The notes under the pieces: generated by a model | Told to the model about the DNA's origin: nothing | Seen by the model: only the letters and a program-made list of their open reading frames with translations | Databases searched by the model: none | Source: Parvibaculaceae bacterium PLY_AMNH_Bact1 | GTDB taxonomy: Bacteria > Pseudomonadota > Alphaproteobacteria > Parvibaculales > Parvibaculaceae | DNA length: 64,000 nucleotides | Direction of reading: 5' to 3' | Assembly: GCA_032881465.1 (NCBI GenBank) | Contig: CP126168.1 | Span: 124,001 to 188,000 of the forward strand | Made by a program: the position numbers and the translations under genes | Part shown: one piece after another, positions 1 to 8,284 of the stretch | Layout: each line of letters begins with the position of its first letter | How positions within the stretch are numbered: the first letter of the stretch is position 1

Positions 1-1316
1 TCCAAGCCTGGAAGACGCAGATGATGGAGATATATCAGGCAACTCAACCTGTGGAAGAGTTCTGGTATTTGCCTGATGGCCAGACGGTTCAACTGATGGC
101 CCAAGCCCATCCGCTGGGTGGTGTCATCTATATCTATGACAATGTCACCGAGCGGCTTAATCTCGAAAGCGATTACAACACCGCGTTGAGAGTGCAGGGG
201 GAAACCCTTGATAATCTCTCTGAAGGCGTGGCGGTGTTCGGGTCGGACGGACGCCTGAAGCTTCACAATCCTGTCTATGCACAGATTTGGCGTCTCACCG
301 AAGATCAATTGACGAAAGAGCCGCACATTGGTGACATCGTGGATGCGTGCGAGGGGCTTTACGATGATGAGTCATTCTGGATTGATCTCAAGTCGAGCCT
401 GACTTCAGTGGAAGGCAGGCGACAGCTTTCCAATCGCATTGAACGCGCCGATGGAAGCATCATCGATTGCGCGACGGTCCCACTTCCTGATGGTGCGACG
501 CTTCTAACCTTTGTCGACGTCACTGACGCGTCGCGGATTGAGCGCGCCCTTCGCGAGCGCAATGAAGCCCTGGAAACGGCCGACCGGCTGAAATCTGAAT
601 TCATCAGCCATGTGTCCTATCAGCTGCGCACACCTCTCACCAACATCATCGGGTTTGGTGAGATTTTGGAAGCGGAGATGTTTGGTGAGCTTCTGCCAAA
701 ACAGCATGAATACACGACCGGTATTCTGGACTCGTCCCACGAACTTCTGGCAACGGTGAACGACATTCTCGATCTCTCAACGATCGAGGCAGGCGCGATG
801 ACACTCGATCTCTCCAATGTCTCCATCGCGGAGGTGATTTCCAGCGCGGAGACTTTTGCGCAGCAACGAGCTCAAAAAGCCCGAGTGTCGTTGCTCACCG
901 ATTGTCCACCTGACATTGGTGACTTCCGCGCAGATGATAAGCGCATCCGTCAGATCATGATCAACCTGATCTCAAATGCGATCACGTTCACCCAACCTGG
1001 TGACGCGATTACAATCGGCGCGGAACGCGGAACAAACGAACTGAAGCTCTTCGTCTCTGATACAGGAGATGGCATTAAACCGGAGCATCAGGCGAGTGTG
1101 TTTGACCGCTTCGAAGCCCGTAGCGGCGCTGACAGGCGTCGTGGCGCGGGCTTGGGTCTGTCGCTGGTGAAGAGTTTTGTTGAGCTCCATGGAGGGTGGG
1201 TGACGTTGGAATCTGAACCCTCAGTAGGAACTCAGGTGACCTGCCATCTGCCTATTTTAACGCACACCCCAAGAGAAAACGGCGTAAAACAGCCAGAAAT
1301 GATCCTTGATCACTGA
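1..1316 (+). CDS. divL: DivL-like PAS/histidine-kinase-fold protein (5' end outside window)
   Basis: The reading frame is already open at the first base and the visible start resembles the middle of a longer sensor protein, so the N-terminus lies outside the window. A PAS-like segment (DNLSEGVAVFGSDGRLKLHN) precedes a dimerisation/phosphoacceptor helix and an ATP-binding domain. The H-box reads SYQLRTPLTNI: the phosphoacceptor histidine of the SHELRTPL consensus is a tyrosine (codon 618-620). The N box (INLISNA), G1 box (DTGDGI) and G2 box (GAGLGLSLVKSF) look intact. A Tyr in place of His with an intact ATPase domain is the hallmark of DivL, the Caulobacter cell-cycle protein that controls CckA and binds DivK. 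That it plays this role here is inference from family. Alternative: another degenerate PAS kinase. Its neighbours on the right are unrelated metabolic genes. Confidence 0.75.
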   Translation, partial: QAWKTQMMEIYQATQPVEEFWYLPDGQTVQLMAQAHPLGGVIYIYDNVTERLNLESDYNTALRVQGETLDNLSEGVAVFGSDGRLKLHNPVYAQIWRLTEDQLTKEPHIGDIVDACEGLYDDESFWIDLKSSLTSVEGRRQLSNRIERADGSIIDCATVPLPDGATLLTFVDVTDASRIERALRERNEALETADRLKSEFISHVSYQLRTPLTNIIGFGEILEAEMFGELLPKQHEYTTGILDSSHELLATVNDILDLSTIEAGAMTLDLSNVSIAEVISSAETFAQQRAQKARVSLLTDCPPDIGDFRADDKRIRQIMINLISNAITFTQPGDAITIGAERGTNELKLFVSDTGDGIKPEHQASVFDRFEARSGADRRRGAGLGLSLVKSFVELHGGWVTLESEPSVGTQVTCHLPILTHTPRENGVKQPEMILDH

Positions 1317-1626
1317 ATGATCGCTCATTTTAAATCCGAAATCTCTGCGAATGGGCTTGTTAAACAACCTCAATCGCCCATATTCTTCCCCAGGCATTTC
1401 CAGATGAAGCGGGCCCGGTTTGTCGCCCAAATCCACAGGCGGAAATGCGCAGAATGAACGATTGGGGAGGTTCTGTTTCAATTGAACCTCTCCGGGAATT
1501 TCACGATCAATTCGTAGCGGGACCGCGAGCCCAACACCCTCTAATGAGGGTTGATGATCACCAGTCCAACGTTGATCCGACCACACCAGAGGATCACAGG
1601 GGCTGTTCGCGTAGAGGGAGAGATGC
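1317..1626. other. Intergenic stretch with one copy of a degenerate palindromic repeat
   Basis: No convincing gene lies here. Between 1394 and 1448 there is an element bounded by inverted 8-mers (gcatttcc / ggaaatgc) that contains cagatgaagcgggcccggtt. This matches the repeat after addA (cagctgaagtggccccggtt at 15509-15528). The rest shows no recognisable signal apart from a possible ribosome site (gagggagag) just before the next gene. Confidence 0.5.
1394..1448. repeat. Interspersed palindromic repeat, copy 1
   Basis: The arms gcatttcc (1394-1401) and ggaaatgc (1441-1448) are perfect inverted repeats. The interior shares about 16 of 20 bases with the repeat at 15509-15528. Similar short palindromic intergenic elements are known from Rhizobiales genomes; assigning it to that group is from memory of their sequence style, not from a search. 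Confidence 0.5.
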
Positions 1627-2082
1627 ATGACTATTTCGCTCACCATTAATGGTAAGAGCCACGAGCTGGACGTTGAGCCAGACATGCCGCTTTTGTGGGT
1701 CCTTCGGGATGAGTTGGGCATGACGGGGACAAAATTCGGCTGCGGTGTTTCAGCCTGTGGTGCCTGCACTGTGCATGTAAATGGCGAGGCCATGCGCACA
1801 TGTGCGACCCCGATTAGCGCTGTAGCCGGAACTGAAATTACCACCATCGAAGGATTGAACGAAGGCGGGCCAGATCTCACAGCGCTTCAGCAGGCCTGGG
1901 TCGATCATCAGGTGCCACAATGTGGCTATTGCCAGTCTGGCATGTTGATGGCTGTCTCATCGCTTCTCTCAGAAAACCCGAACCCATCAGACGATGAGAT
2001 TGACGCGGCTATTACCAATATTTGTCGATGTGGCACCTATCCACGCATCCGGGCCGCGATCCGTTCGCTGGCAACCGCGTAA
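1627..2082 (+). CDS. iorA: [2Fe-2S] subunit of isoquinoline 1-oxidoreductase-type molybdenum hydroxylase
   Basis: This 151-residue protein has the two-cluster layout of small subunits of the xanthine dehydrogenase family. A plant-ferredoxin-type cluster is bound by Cys39, Cys44, Cys47 and Cys59 ([22 protein letters not shown] reads through these in order). The second, helical cluster uses Cys99, Cys102, Cys133 and Cys135 (QCGYCQSG and [10 protein letters not shown]). Length is typical of IorA. It passes electrons from the molybdopterin subunit encoded 14 bases downstream to an acceptor. As no FAD subunit is encoded nearby, the pair resembles the two-subunit IorAB type rather than three-subunit xanthine dehydrogenase. 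The start ATG follows gagggagag. The true substrate (an N-heterocycle or an aldehyde) cannot be read from the sequence. Confidence 0.88.
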   Translation: MTISLTINGKSHELDVEPDMPLLWVLRDELGMTGTKFGCGVSACGACTVHVNGEAMRTCATPISAVAGTEITTIEGLNEGGPDLTALQQAWVDHQVPQCGYCQSGMLMAVSSLLSENPNPSDDEIDAAITNICRCGTYPRIRAAIRSLATA

Positions 2083-2096
2083 GGGGAGATCGAGAT

Positions 2097-4322
2097 ATGA
2101 AACCGACAAGACGACAACTTCTCATTGGTGGCACAGTGGTCGGCGGCGGCATGCTGCTCGGCTACGCTACGATGGGCTCTTCGCGACCAGAACGTGCTCA
2201 GGCAGTTGCAGCAGGTGAGGGTGAACACTTCACCACGACATGGCTGAAGATCGATCCGGACAACAAAGTGACGGTCTATGTACCTCATTCTGAGATGGGC
2301 CAAGGTGTTCACACATCTATTCCCATGATGGCGGCAGAAGAAATGGAAGCCGATTGGGACCTCGTGCAGATGGTCCAGGCACCAGCTGACGATGTTTGGG
2401 CAAACGGACCGTTGGCGAAGGGCTATGTTCTGGGCCAGACACCCATTCCCTCAGCGCTCACGGGCGTTGTGGATGCGAGCTTCTTCAAAATTGCTGAGAT
2501 GATGGTTGGCCAGATCACAGGTGGCTCAACGTCAGTACGCTTCACAGGGCAATACGGCATGCGTGTTGCTGGCGCTGCGGCGAAGGAAATGCTCATTCGT
2601 GCAGCTGCCGACAAATGGAATGTGCCAGAGAGCGAGCTGACTGCTCGTTTAAGCCATGTGCATCATGAGGCCTCCGGCAAAAATGCCACTTTTGGTGAAC
2701 TCGCGGCGGCGGCGGCAGAATACTCCCCACCAAAAAACCCGATCCTGAAGGATCGCAAAGACTTCACGATTATCGGCACCTCCAAGCCGCGCTATGACAT
2801 TCCGTCTAAAGTTGATGGAACGGCGCAGTATGGTGTGGATGTTCAGCGTCCCGACTTGAAAATCGCAGCGATCCGGCAGGCCCCAGTATTTGGTGGCTCT
2901 GTCAAAAGCTTCGATGGATCAGCGGCGCTCAATCAGCGCGGCGTCACCGCTGTTGTCTCGACAGACGATGGTGTCGCAGTGGTCGCCGACAATTACTGGC
3001 GCGCCAAGCAAGCGCTGGAGCTCGTTGAGGTGGAGTTTGATGACGGGGGCAATGGATCCGTCTCGTCTGAGTCCATCTTTGCAACTTTCCATGACAATCT
3101 CGAAAACGCTGAGTCTGAAGAAGATGTTGAGATTGGTGATGCTGTCGCCGCGATGGCGGCAGGTAGCGACCTTGTCGAAGCTCGTTATGAGGTGCCTTTC
3201 CTTGCACATACCTGCATGGAGCCCATGAACTGCACAATCGAATTTAAAGATGACAAGGTGGAGGTTTGGGTCGGCACCCAGGACGGCCTTTCTACCCGCA
3301 ATGTTGTCGCGGAGGTGGCAGGCGTCGCGCCTGAGAATGTGCATGTGAATAATTTCATGCTCGGCGGCGGCTTTGGACGTCGCGGTCCATCAGCCTCCAA
3401 CCATATTCACCAGGCAACAAAAATAGCCAAGCAGGTTGGCGGCCCGGTGAAGCTTGTTTGGTCGCGCGAGGAAGACGTGCAGCACGATTACTACCGTCCT
3501 GCTGTTGCCGCCCATATGTCCGCCACGCTTGATGACAGTGGTCAGCCAACTGCATGGGTGAACCGGTATATCCGCAAGGATGAGCCTGCAGAAGCAAGCC
3601 ACATTCCTTATACGGTGGCAAACCAGTCGATCCGCTACGTGGAAAGCCCGGTCCATGTACCATACGGCGCATGGCGGTCAGTGGCGCACACACAGCACTC
3701 CTTCTTCAATGAGAGCTTTGTGGATGAGTTGGCAAATGCTGCTGGAAAAGATCCGTTCGAGTTCCGCATGTCTCTGATAGGAGATAACCCTCGCCACAAG
3801 GCAGTGCTTGCCAAAGCAGGCGAAACCGCTGGATGGGGCACACCTCTGCCAGCTGGTCATGCTCGCGGTGTTGCCCTTCAACAGAGCTTTGACACGATCG
3901 TGGCTCAGATTGTTGAAGTGTCTATTGATGATGCGGGCGAGCCAAAGGTTCACAAAGTCACCTGTACCGTTGATTGTGGTCCTGTGGTGAACCCGGATGG
4001 AGCTGCGGCACAAATTGAGAGTGGGGTCATTTACGGCCTGACGGCAGCACTCTATGGCGATATCACCATCGAAGATGGAGCTGTGGTGCAGGAGAACTTC
4101 CCGGATTATGATGCTGTGCGTCTGGCGCAAACCCCTGAAATTGATATCCACTTCATGGAGTCAGATGCGCCGTTTGGCGGACTGGGAGAGCCTGGTACAC
4201 CCTGCATTGCGCCAGCTGTGGCAAATGCCCTCTTTACGCTGACAGGTCAGCGGGTGCGTTCCTTGCCGCTCATGAACCATGACTTCAAAGCGGGTCCAAG
4301 ACTGGCGTCAGCTGCTGACTAA
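2097..4322 (+). CDS. iorB: Molybdopterin-binding subunit of isoquinoline 1-oxidoreductase-type enzyme
   Basis: This is the large catalytic subunit (741 residues) of a molybdenum hydroxylase in the IorB branch. The ATG at 2097 is preferred because it follows aggggag and starts a twin-arginine-like leader (MKPTRRQLLIGGTVVGGG), pointing to export of the folded, cofactor-loaded enzyme by Tat together with the small subunit. The molybdopterin-contact motif GGGFGRR lies near residue 423, and the conserved Glu of the active site is probably the E in LGEPGTPCIAP near residue 697. The chain has no FAD domain. It is followed directly by a strong terminator, so iorA-iorB form a two-gene operon. The family is firm; the substrate is unknown. 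Confidence 0.88.
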   Translation: MKPTRRQLLIGGTVVGGGMLLGYATMGSSRPERAQAVAAGEGEHFTTTWLKIDPDNKVTVYVPHSEMGQGVHTSIPMMAAEEMEADWDLVQMVQAPADDVWANGPLAKGYVLGQTPIPSALTGVVDASFFKIAEMMVGQITGGSTSVRFTGQYGMRVAGAAAKEMLIRAAADKWNVPESELTARLSHVHHEASGKNATFGELAAAAAEYSPPKNPILKDRKDFTIIGTSKPRYDIPSKVDGTAQYGVDVQRPDLKIAAIRQAPVFGGSVKSFDGSAALNQRGVTAVVSTDDGVAVVADNYWRAKQALELVEVEFDDGGNGSVSSESIFATFHDNLENAESEEDVEIGDAVAAMAAGSDLVEARYEVPFLAHTCMEPMNCTIEFKDDKVEVWVGTQDGLSTRNVVAEVAGVAPENVHVNNFMLGGGFGRRGPSASNHIHQATKIAKQVGGPVKLVWSREEDVQHDYYRPAVAAHMSATLDDSGQPTAWVNRYIRKDEPAEASHIPYTVANQSIRYVESPVHVPYGAWRSVAHTQHSFFNESFVDELANAAGKDPFEFRMSLIGDNPRHKAVLAKAGETAGWGTPLPAGHARGVALQQSFDTIVAQIVEVSIDDAGEPKVHKVTCTVDCGPVVNPDGAAAQIESGVIYGLTAALYGDITIEDGAVVQENFPDYDAVRLAQTPEIDIHFMESDAPFGGLGEPGTPCIAPAVANALFTLTGQRVRSLPLMNHDFKAGPRLASAAD

Positions 4323-4341
4323 GCTGTGACATCAATCAAAG

Positions 4342-4376
4342 AAAAGGGCGCTTCCTGAAAAGGGGGGTGCCCTTTT
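4342..4376 (+). terminator. Rho-independent terminator of iorAB
   Basis: An 8-bp stem aaaagggc / gccctttt encloses a 19-base loop and ends in a run of five T, 20 bases after the iorB stop codon. Confidence 0.8.
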
Positions 4377-4666
4377 TCCTTGGTCTTGTTCTTTGCCGAT
4401 GAGATTGTTAGAACTGCGGATACTGGGCCGCTGTCGCTCAGACCACGGAGATTTTATGTTAGAAGTCGCGGTAATCCGCTAGTTCCTCCTTTGAGGAACA
4501 TTAGAAACCCAATGGACGCTCAAGCGACGCGCTGGGCGAGCCAGTTTCTATGCTCTCCGGAAATCGAGAAAATTCATTGAGTTTGTGCAAACGTGAGCGC
4601 GCATCCGTTCAATCGCAACTCGATACCAAAGAGCATTGCACCAATAAGATCACGGATTCCAAGACA
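4377..4666. other. Non-coding stretch before the GNAT gene
   Basis: No gene is supported. There is a short perfect hairpin at 4482-4499 (gttcctc, 4-base loop, gaggaac). No T-run follows it and no promoter is obvious. The stretch presumably carries the promoter of the GNAT gene. Confidence 0.4.
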
Positions 4667-5095
4667 ATGATAAGAGAATACAAAACGGAAGATACGGATG
4701 CCCTCGTTTCAGTATGGAAGGCAGCAACTTCTGTTGCCCACCCGTTTCTGAAACAAGCCTTCATGGCACAGGAGACTGAAAATCTTCGGAACCTATATCT
4801 CCCAAACGCCGAAACCTGGGTAGTCGAAGACAACGACGCGCCCGTTGGTTTCATCGCACTTATAGGAGATGAAATAGGTGGGTTGTTCCTTGACCCAGCG
4901 TGCCATGGCAAAGGGTTAGGCAAGGCAATGGTCGACCATGCCATTGGCTTGAAGGGCCCTCTATGGCTTGAAGTCTTTGAAAAGAACGCCGTCGGGCGCC
5001 GCTTCTATGATCGCTATGGCTTTGTCGAAACTGACCGATCCATGCATGAAGCTTCAGGTGAGATCGCCATCAAACTGACCTTCACGCCGGTCTAA
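4667..5095 (+). CDS. GNAT family N-acetyltransferase, YjaB-like
   Basis: The protein (142 residues from the chosen ATG) has a GNAT fold. The acetyl-CoA pyrophosphate loop is seen in LFLDPACHGKGLGKAMVDHA, with the R/Q-x-x-G-x-G pattern as H-G-K-G-L-G, preceded by the VGFIAL strand and followed by the NAVGRRFYDRYGF helix typical of the family. The start MIREYKTEDTDALVSVW matches the usual N-terminus of YjaB-like enzymes; a longer reading from 4550 would add a non-conserved leader. The gene stands alone, converging with the flavoprotein gene. Substrate unknown. Confidence 0.8.
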   Translation: MIREYKTEDTDALVSVWKAATSVAHPFLKQAFMAQETENLRNLYLPNAETWVVEDNDAPVGFIALIGDEIGGLFLDPACHGKGLGKAMVDHAIGLKGPLWLEVFEKNAVGRRFYDRYGFVETDRSMHEASGEIAIKLTFTPV

Positions 5096-5105
5096 CAATC
5101 GAGAG

Positions 5106-5135
5106 ATGGAGGCGTTCCTACTGGAGCGCCTCCAT
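5106..5135. terminator. Hairpin between convergent genes
   Basis: A perfect 9-bp stem (atggaggcg / cgcctccat) with a 12-base loop lies exactly between the stop codons of the converging GNAT and flavoprotein genes. It has no strong T-run, so it may act as a shared weak terminator or mRNA 3'-end stabiliser. Confidence 0.55.
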
Positions 5136-5142
5136 TGACGTC

Positions 5143-6366
5143 TTACTCCGCCATGTCTTTCATGTTGATGTTTTCGTCTGCGAGTTTGGCGGCGGGGATT
5201 TTTGCCTTCGCTGCAATCAGCCGACGCGACATCATATGTTCCGGCGCGCGGTTCACCGCATCCGAAGCAATCATCACCCCGTCTTTCAGATAGAAGACTG
5301 CAAAGGAGCGCTCGTTCTCCGGATCACCGCGCACGACCACTTCATCATATCCAGCTGAGAGCCCGACAATCTGGAGTTTCAGGTCATATTGGTCGGACCA
5401 GAACCAGGGCACTTGCGCGTAAGGCTTTTCCTTGCCGCAAATGGAGGCGGCTGCCGTCTTTCCTTGTTCCAGTGCATTGTGTACAGACTCAAGTCGCAAC
5501 CGGTTCCCGAGAATGGGATTGGGGTGATTGGTGCAATCGCCGATTGAGTAAATATCCGGATCTTCGGTCCGGCAAAGTTCATCAACGGCAATCCCGTTTT
5601 CAACTTTCAGACCAGCTTCGTCTGCGAGCTCGACATTGGGAATAATCCCGACACCGACAATCACAAAATCGGCGTCAAAGGTTTTGCCGTCGCCACAATC
5701 GATCTTTTCGATCTTGCCGTTTGAGCCTTCAAACCCAGAAACCGTCACCCCGGTCTCAATTTTGACGCCGGCTTCCGTGTGGGCTTTTGTGTAGAACTTG
5801 GAGAGAATGGGATCGACCACACGAGCAAGAACCCGCGGCGCCATCTCAAGCACGGTTACATCAATCCCGCGCTGTGCCGCGACGGCAGCAACTTCAAGGC
5901 CGATATAGCCACCGCCGACGACGACCATCTTGCCGCCTTCGTTGAACTTGGCCTGGATCGCTTCAACATCTTCAATCGTGCGGAGATAAAACACACCGTC
6001 CAGATCAAAGCCTGGGATGTTAAGTTCGCGCACACGGCTCCCAGTCGCCAGAATGAGTTTGTCATAGGTCCGCGTCGTGCCGTCATCCAGATGGACGAGT
6101 TTTTTCGGGCGTTCGATTTCGACCACCTTACGTCCCAGAACCATTTCTGCGTTGGACTTTTCATAAAAGTCCGGCGGTTTGAAATAGACCCGGTCAATGT
6201 CGATCTCCCCGGCAAGGAATTTCTTGGAGAGAGGTGGGCGCTGATAGGGCACATACGGCTCATCGCCGATCACCGTGATCGGGCCGTCATAGCCTTCAGA
6301 CCTTAGGCTGGCGACAGCTTGGCCAGCTGCATGCCCGGCTCCAACAATAATCACCCCATCTGACAT
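5143..6366 (-). CDS. FAD-dependent NAD(P)H ferredoxin reductase (putidaredoxin/rhodocoxin reductase type)
   Basis: This 407-residue flavoprotein carries the N-terminal FAD dinucleotide motif (VIVGAGHAAGQAVASLR), the PYQRPPLSK motif, the central NAD(P)H site (VVVGGGYIGLEVAAVAAQRG) and the second FAD motif ending in YSIGDCTNHPN. The C-terminal segment VPWFWSDQYDLKLQIVG is the reductase C-domain. These features define ferredoxin/rubredoxin reductases that pass electrons from NAD(P)H to a small [2Fe-2S] protein serving P450s or ring-hydroxylating dioxygenases. No ferredoxin or P450 gene is adjacent, so its partner lies elsewhere. The ATG is preceded by gggaggaga on the coding strand. A perfect palindrome 44-67 bases upstream suggests control by a dimeric repressor. 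Confidence 0.88.
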   Translation of the reverse strand: MSDGVIIVGAGHAAGQAVASLRSEGYDGPITVIGDEPYVPYQRPPLSKKFLAGEIDIDRVYFKPPDFYEKSNAEMVLGRKVVEIERPKKLVHLDDGTTRTYDKLILATGSRVRELNIPGFDLDGVFYLRTIEDVEAIQAKFNEGGKMVVVGGGYIGLEVAAVAAQRGIDVTVLEMAPRVLARVVDPILSKFYTKAHTEAGVKIETGVTVSGFEGSNGKIEKIDCGDGKTFDADFVIVGVGIIPNVELADEAGLKVENGIAVDELCRTEDPDIYSIGDCTNHPNPILGNRLRLESVHNALEQGKTAAASICGKEKPYAQVPWFWSDQYDLKLQIVGLSAGYDEVVVRGDPENERSFAVFYLKDGVMIASDAVNRAPEHMMSRRLIAAKAKIPAAKLADENINMKDMAE

Positions 6367-6409
6367 GGTGAATTCTCCTCCCAGATTCTTCTGAACCAGT
6401 TTTTTTCAA

Positions 6410-6433
6410 AAAAATGACGCTAGCGTCATTTTT
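6410..6433. promoter_or_regulatory. Perfect 24-bp palindrome, likely operator
   Basis: The left arm aaaaatgacgct (6410-6421) and right arm agcgtcattttt (6422-6433) are exact reverse complements with no loop. It lies 44 bases upstream of the flavoprotein start. A loopless palindrome of this length fits a TetR- or similar homodimer operator better than a terminator, although the T-run on the right could also end transcription. No regulator gene is adjacent. Confidence 0.55.
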
Positions 6434-6597
6434 GGTGATCGGAATGTGCCGCCACAACCGATCCAGTTCAAGAGAAATGTGCGCGATGAGGCAATGAGAC
6501 GCAAGGATTCCGCCAAAAAATACCGACAAGAGGGGCGTCGCTCAGTCTGCACGGGACCCCTTGAAGCCAGAGGCATTGAGCGCGTACAAGGGCACTT

Positions 6598-7119
6598 ATG
6601 AGTAGGATCACTCCACCGCCCACCGGGCGAAATGATACAACAGGCGACATCACGTTGGCAGATGTAGAGGCGACGAACACGTTGGGGGAAGCGCTGTCTG
6701 ACCTCGTCGGTCCGCGGGATGTCATCGCGCTGTGGGGAGATCTGGGCGCGGGCAAGACCAGTCTGGCGCGTGCAATCATCCAAACTCTTCTTGCGGCTTC
6801 AGGCCTGCGCGAGGATGTGCCAAGCCCGACATTTACGCTGGTGCAAATCTACGAGGCGGGAACGCTGCCCATATGGCATGCCGACCTCTATCGCCTTTCT
6901 GATCCAGATGAGCTGATTGAACTTGGCTTGGAGGAAGCGCTTGAGGGGGGGCTTTTGCTGATCGAATGGCCTGACCGGATGGGAGAAGAGCTTCCGGTGG
7001 CGCGGCTGGACATAGAATTGAAAGAGGTAGGGGACGGCAGGCTTGCCTGCTTGACGGGGCGTGGCGCCACGTGGGAAGACCGTCTTAACCGCGCGCTAGC
7101 GAAGATGAATTCAGAATGA
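6598..7119 (+). CDS. tsaE: tRNA threonylcarbamoyladenosine biosynthesis ATPase TsaE
   Basis: TsaE (173 residues) works with TsaB and TsaD to make N6-threonylcarbamoyl-adenosine at position 37 of ANN-decoding tRNAs. The P-loop GDLGAGKTS lies at residues 47-55, followed by the family segments SPTFTLVQIYE, HADLYRLSDPDELIELGLEE and LLIEWPDRM. Length is typical of alphaproteobacterial TsaE. It heads a dense + strand run: the kinase gene starts within about 50 bases, and that gene overlaps the nucleotidyltransferase gene. Its start lies behind caaggg. Confidence 0.92.
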   Translation: MSRITPPPTGRNDTTGDITLADVEATNTLGEALSDLVGPRDVIALWGDLGAGKTSLARAIIQTLLAASGLREDVPSPTFTLVQIYEAGTLPIWHADLYRLSDPDELIELGLEEALEGGLLLIEWPDRMGEELPVARLDIELKEVGDGRLACLTGRGATWEDRLNRALAKMNSE

Positions 7120-7168
7120 TGCGTGAGACCGGAATGGCTTGCGAAAAAAGCCGAACAAGAGGGTGGGC

Positions 7169-8284
7169 GTGAGCGAACGAGAAGAACTTCTGCGAGCCTT
7201 CCTGGAACGCGCGGGCTGGGGAACCGCTACACGCAGCTTTCTGCAAGGAGATGCGTCGCTGCGCCGCTATGAACGACTGGCGCTGAACGGTGCGAAGGCT
7301 GTTCTCATGGATTGGCCTGCAGGTCCAGATGCCCCGGCCGAAGGGGGACATGCGGCCTACTCCAAACTGGCACACCTGGCGGAAGATGTACGTCCATTCG
7401 TTGCAGTCGGTGCTTACCTCAAAAGCCTTGGACTGCGCGCACCCGATATCATTGCAAGTGACCTTGAGCATGGATTCTTGCTGCTCGAAGATATCGGCAC
7501 GGCTGACTTCGGCGCAGTGATCGACAACGGCAGAGGGCCTGCAGGTGAAGCGTTGGACGATATGTATCGCGCGGGGCTAGATGTCCTTGTCGCGCTACAG
7601 CGGGCAGGTGCACCTGGGCCGTTGCCGGTTGGTGACGGTAGCACCCATGATGTGCCAGCATTTGATGACGGCATTTATCGTATTGAAACAGCTATGCCGC
7701 TTGATTGGTATCTACCCGTGGTGATGGGCAGGCAAACGGGCGACGACCTGCGTACTGAATATGACGCGATCTGGACAGCGCTTTGGCCATTGATTGAAGC
7801 AGGCCCGCGTACGCTCTTTCTGCGGGACTTTCATTCGCCCAACATTCTTTGGCAGTCGGAGGGCAGCGGTTTGGGGCGCGTTGGTTTGATCGATTATCAG
7901 GATGCGTTGATCGGATCACTTGCTTATGACCCGGTCTCTTTTCTGCAGGATGCACGGCGGGATGTGCCCCTTGAACGCGAAGAGACGATGCGAAACTACT
8001 ATGTTCAAGCGATGAAAAACGCCGACACTCGGTTCAATGCCGAGGAATTTGAAGCCGCTTATGCCGTCTTAGGCGCGGAGCGCGCGCTTCGCCTCATGGG
8101 GTTATGGCCACGGCTTCTGAAGCGGGACAATAAGCCCCATTACATGGTTCACATGGCGCGCACCCAGGATTATCTCCGTCGCAATTTGGCGCATCCGGCC
8201 TTGGTCGATCTCGCTCGTTTTGTGGAGAACCATTTTCTGAAAAATGCACCTGCAGCAGGGCAGATCGCCGAGACGCGAGTATGA
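7169..8284 (+). CDS. amgK: Anomeric MurNAc/GlcNAc kinase AmgK-like aminoglycoside-phosphotransferase-fold protein
   Basis: The protein has the aminoglycoside/choline kinase fold: the catalytic loop reads LFLRDFHSPNILW and the metal-binding motif GLIDYQDAL follows. The fold plus the overlapping nucleotidyltransferase gene match the AmgK-MurU pair known from Pseudomonas putida, which phosphorylates MurNAc at C1 and then makes UDP-MurNAc, a fosfomycin-bypassing peptidoglycan recycling route. No in-frame ATG exists at the front. The GTG at 7169 (VSEREELLRAF) is chosen because agaggg precedes it by 5 bases; a TTG at 7139 would add 10 residues. The stop overlaps the next start as ATGA, implying translational coupling. 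The substrate assignment is inference from context. Confidence 0.78.
   Translation: MSEREELLRAFLERAGWGTATRSFLQGDASLRRYERLALNGAKAVLMDWPAGPDAPAEGGHAAYSKLAHLAEDVRPFVAVGAYLKSLGLRAPDIIASDLEHGFLLLEDIGTADFGAVIDNGRGPAGEALDDMYRAGLDVLVALQRAGAPGPLPVGDGSTHDVPAFDDGIYRIETAMPLDWYLPVVMGRQTGDDLRTEYDAIWTALWPLIEAGPRTLFLRDFHSPNILWQSEGSGLGRVGLIDYQDALIGSLAYDPVSFLQDARRDVPLEREETMRNYYVQAMKNADTRFNAEEFEAAYAVLGAERALRLMGLWPRLLKRDNKPHYMVHMARTQDYLRRNLAHPALVDLARFVENHFLKNAPAAGQIAETRV

Noticed and set aside
1445-1630. Small + strand frame before iorA
   Set aside because: It lies on the palindromic repeat and lacks a ribosome site or protein-like composition.
1257-1880. Long - strand open frame opposite divL end and iorA
   Set aside because: It runs antisense across two well-supported genes, has no recognisable domain, and its end corresponds to the repeat element rather than a protein family.
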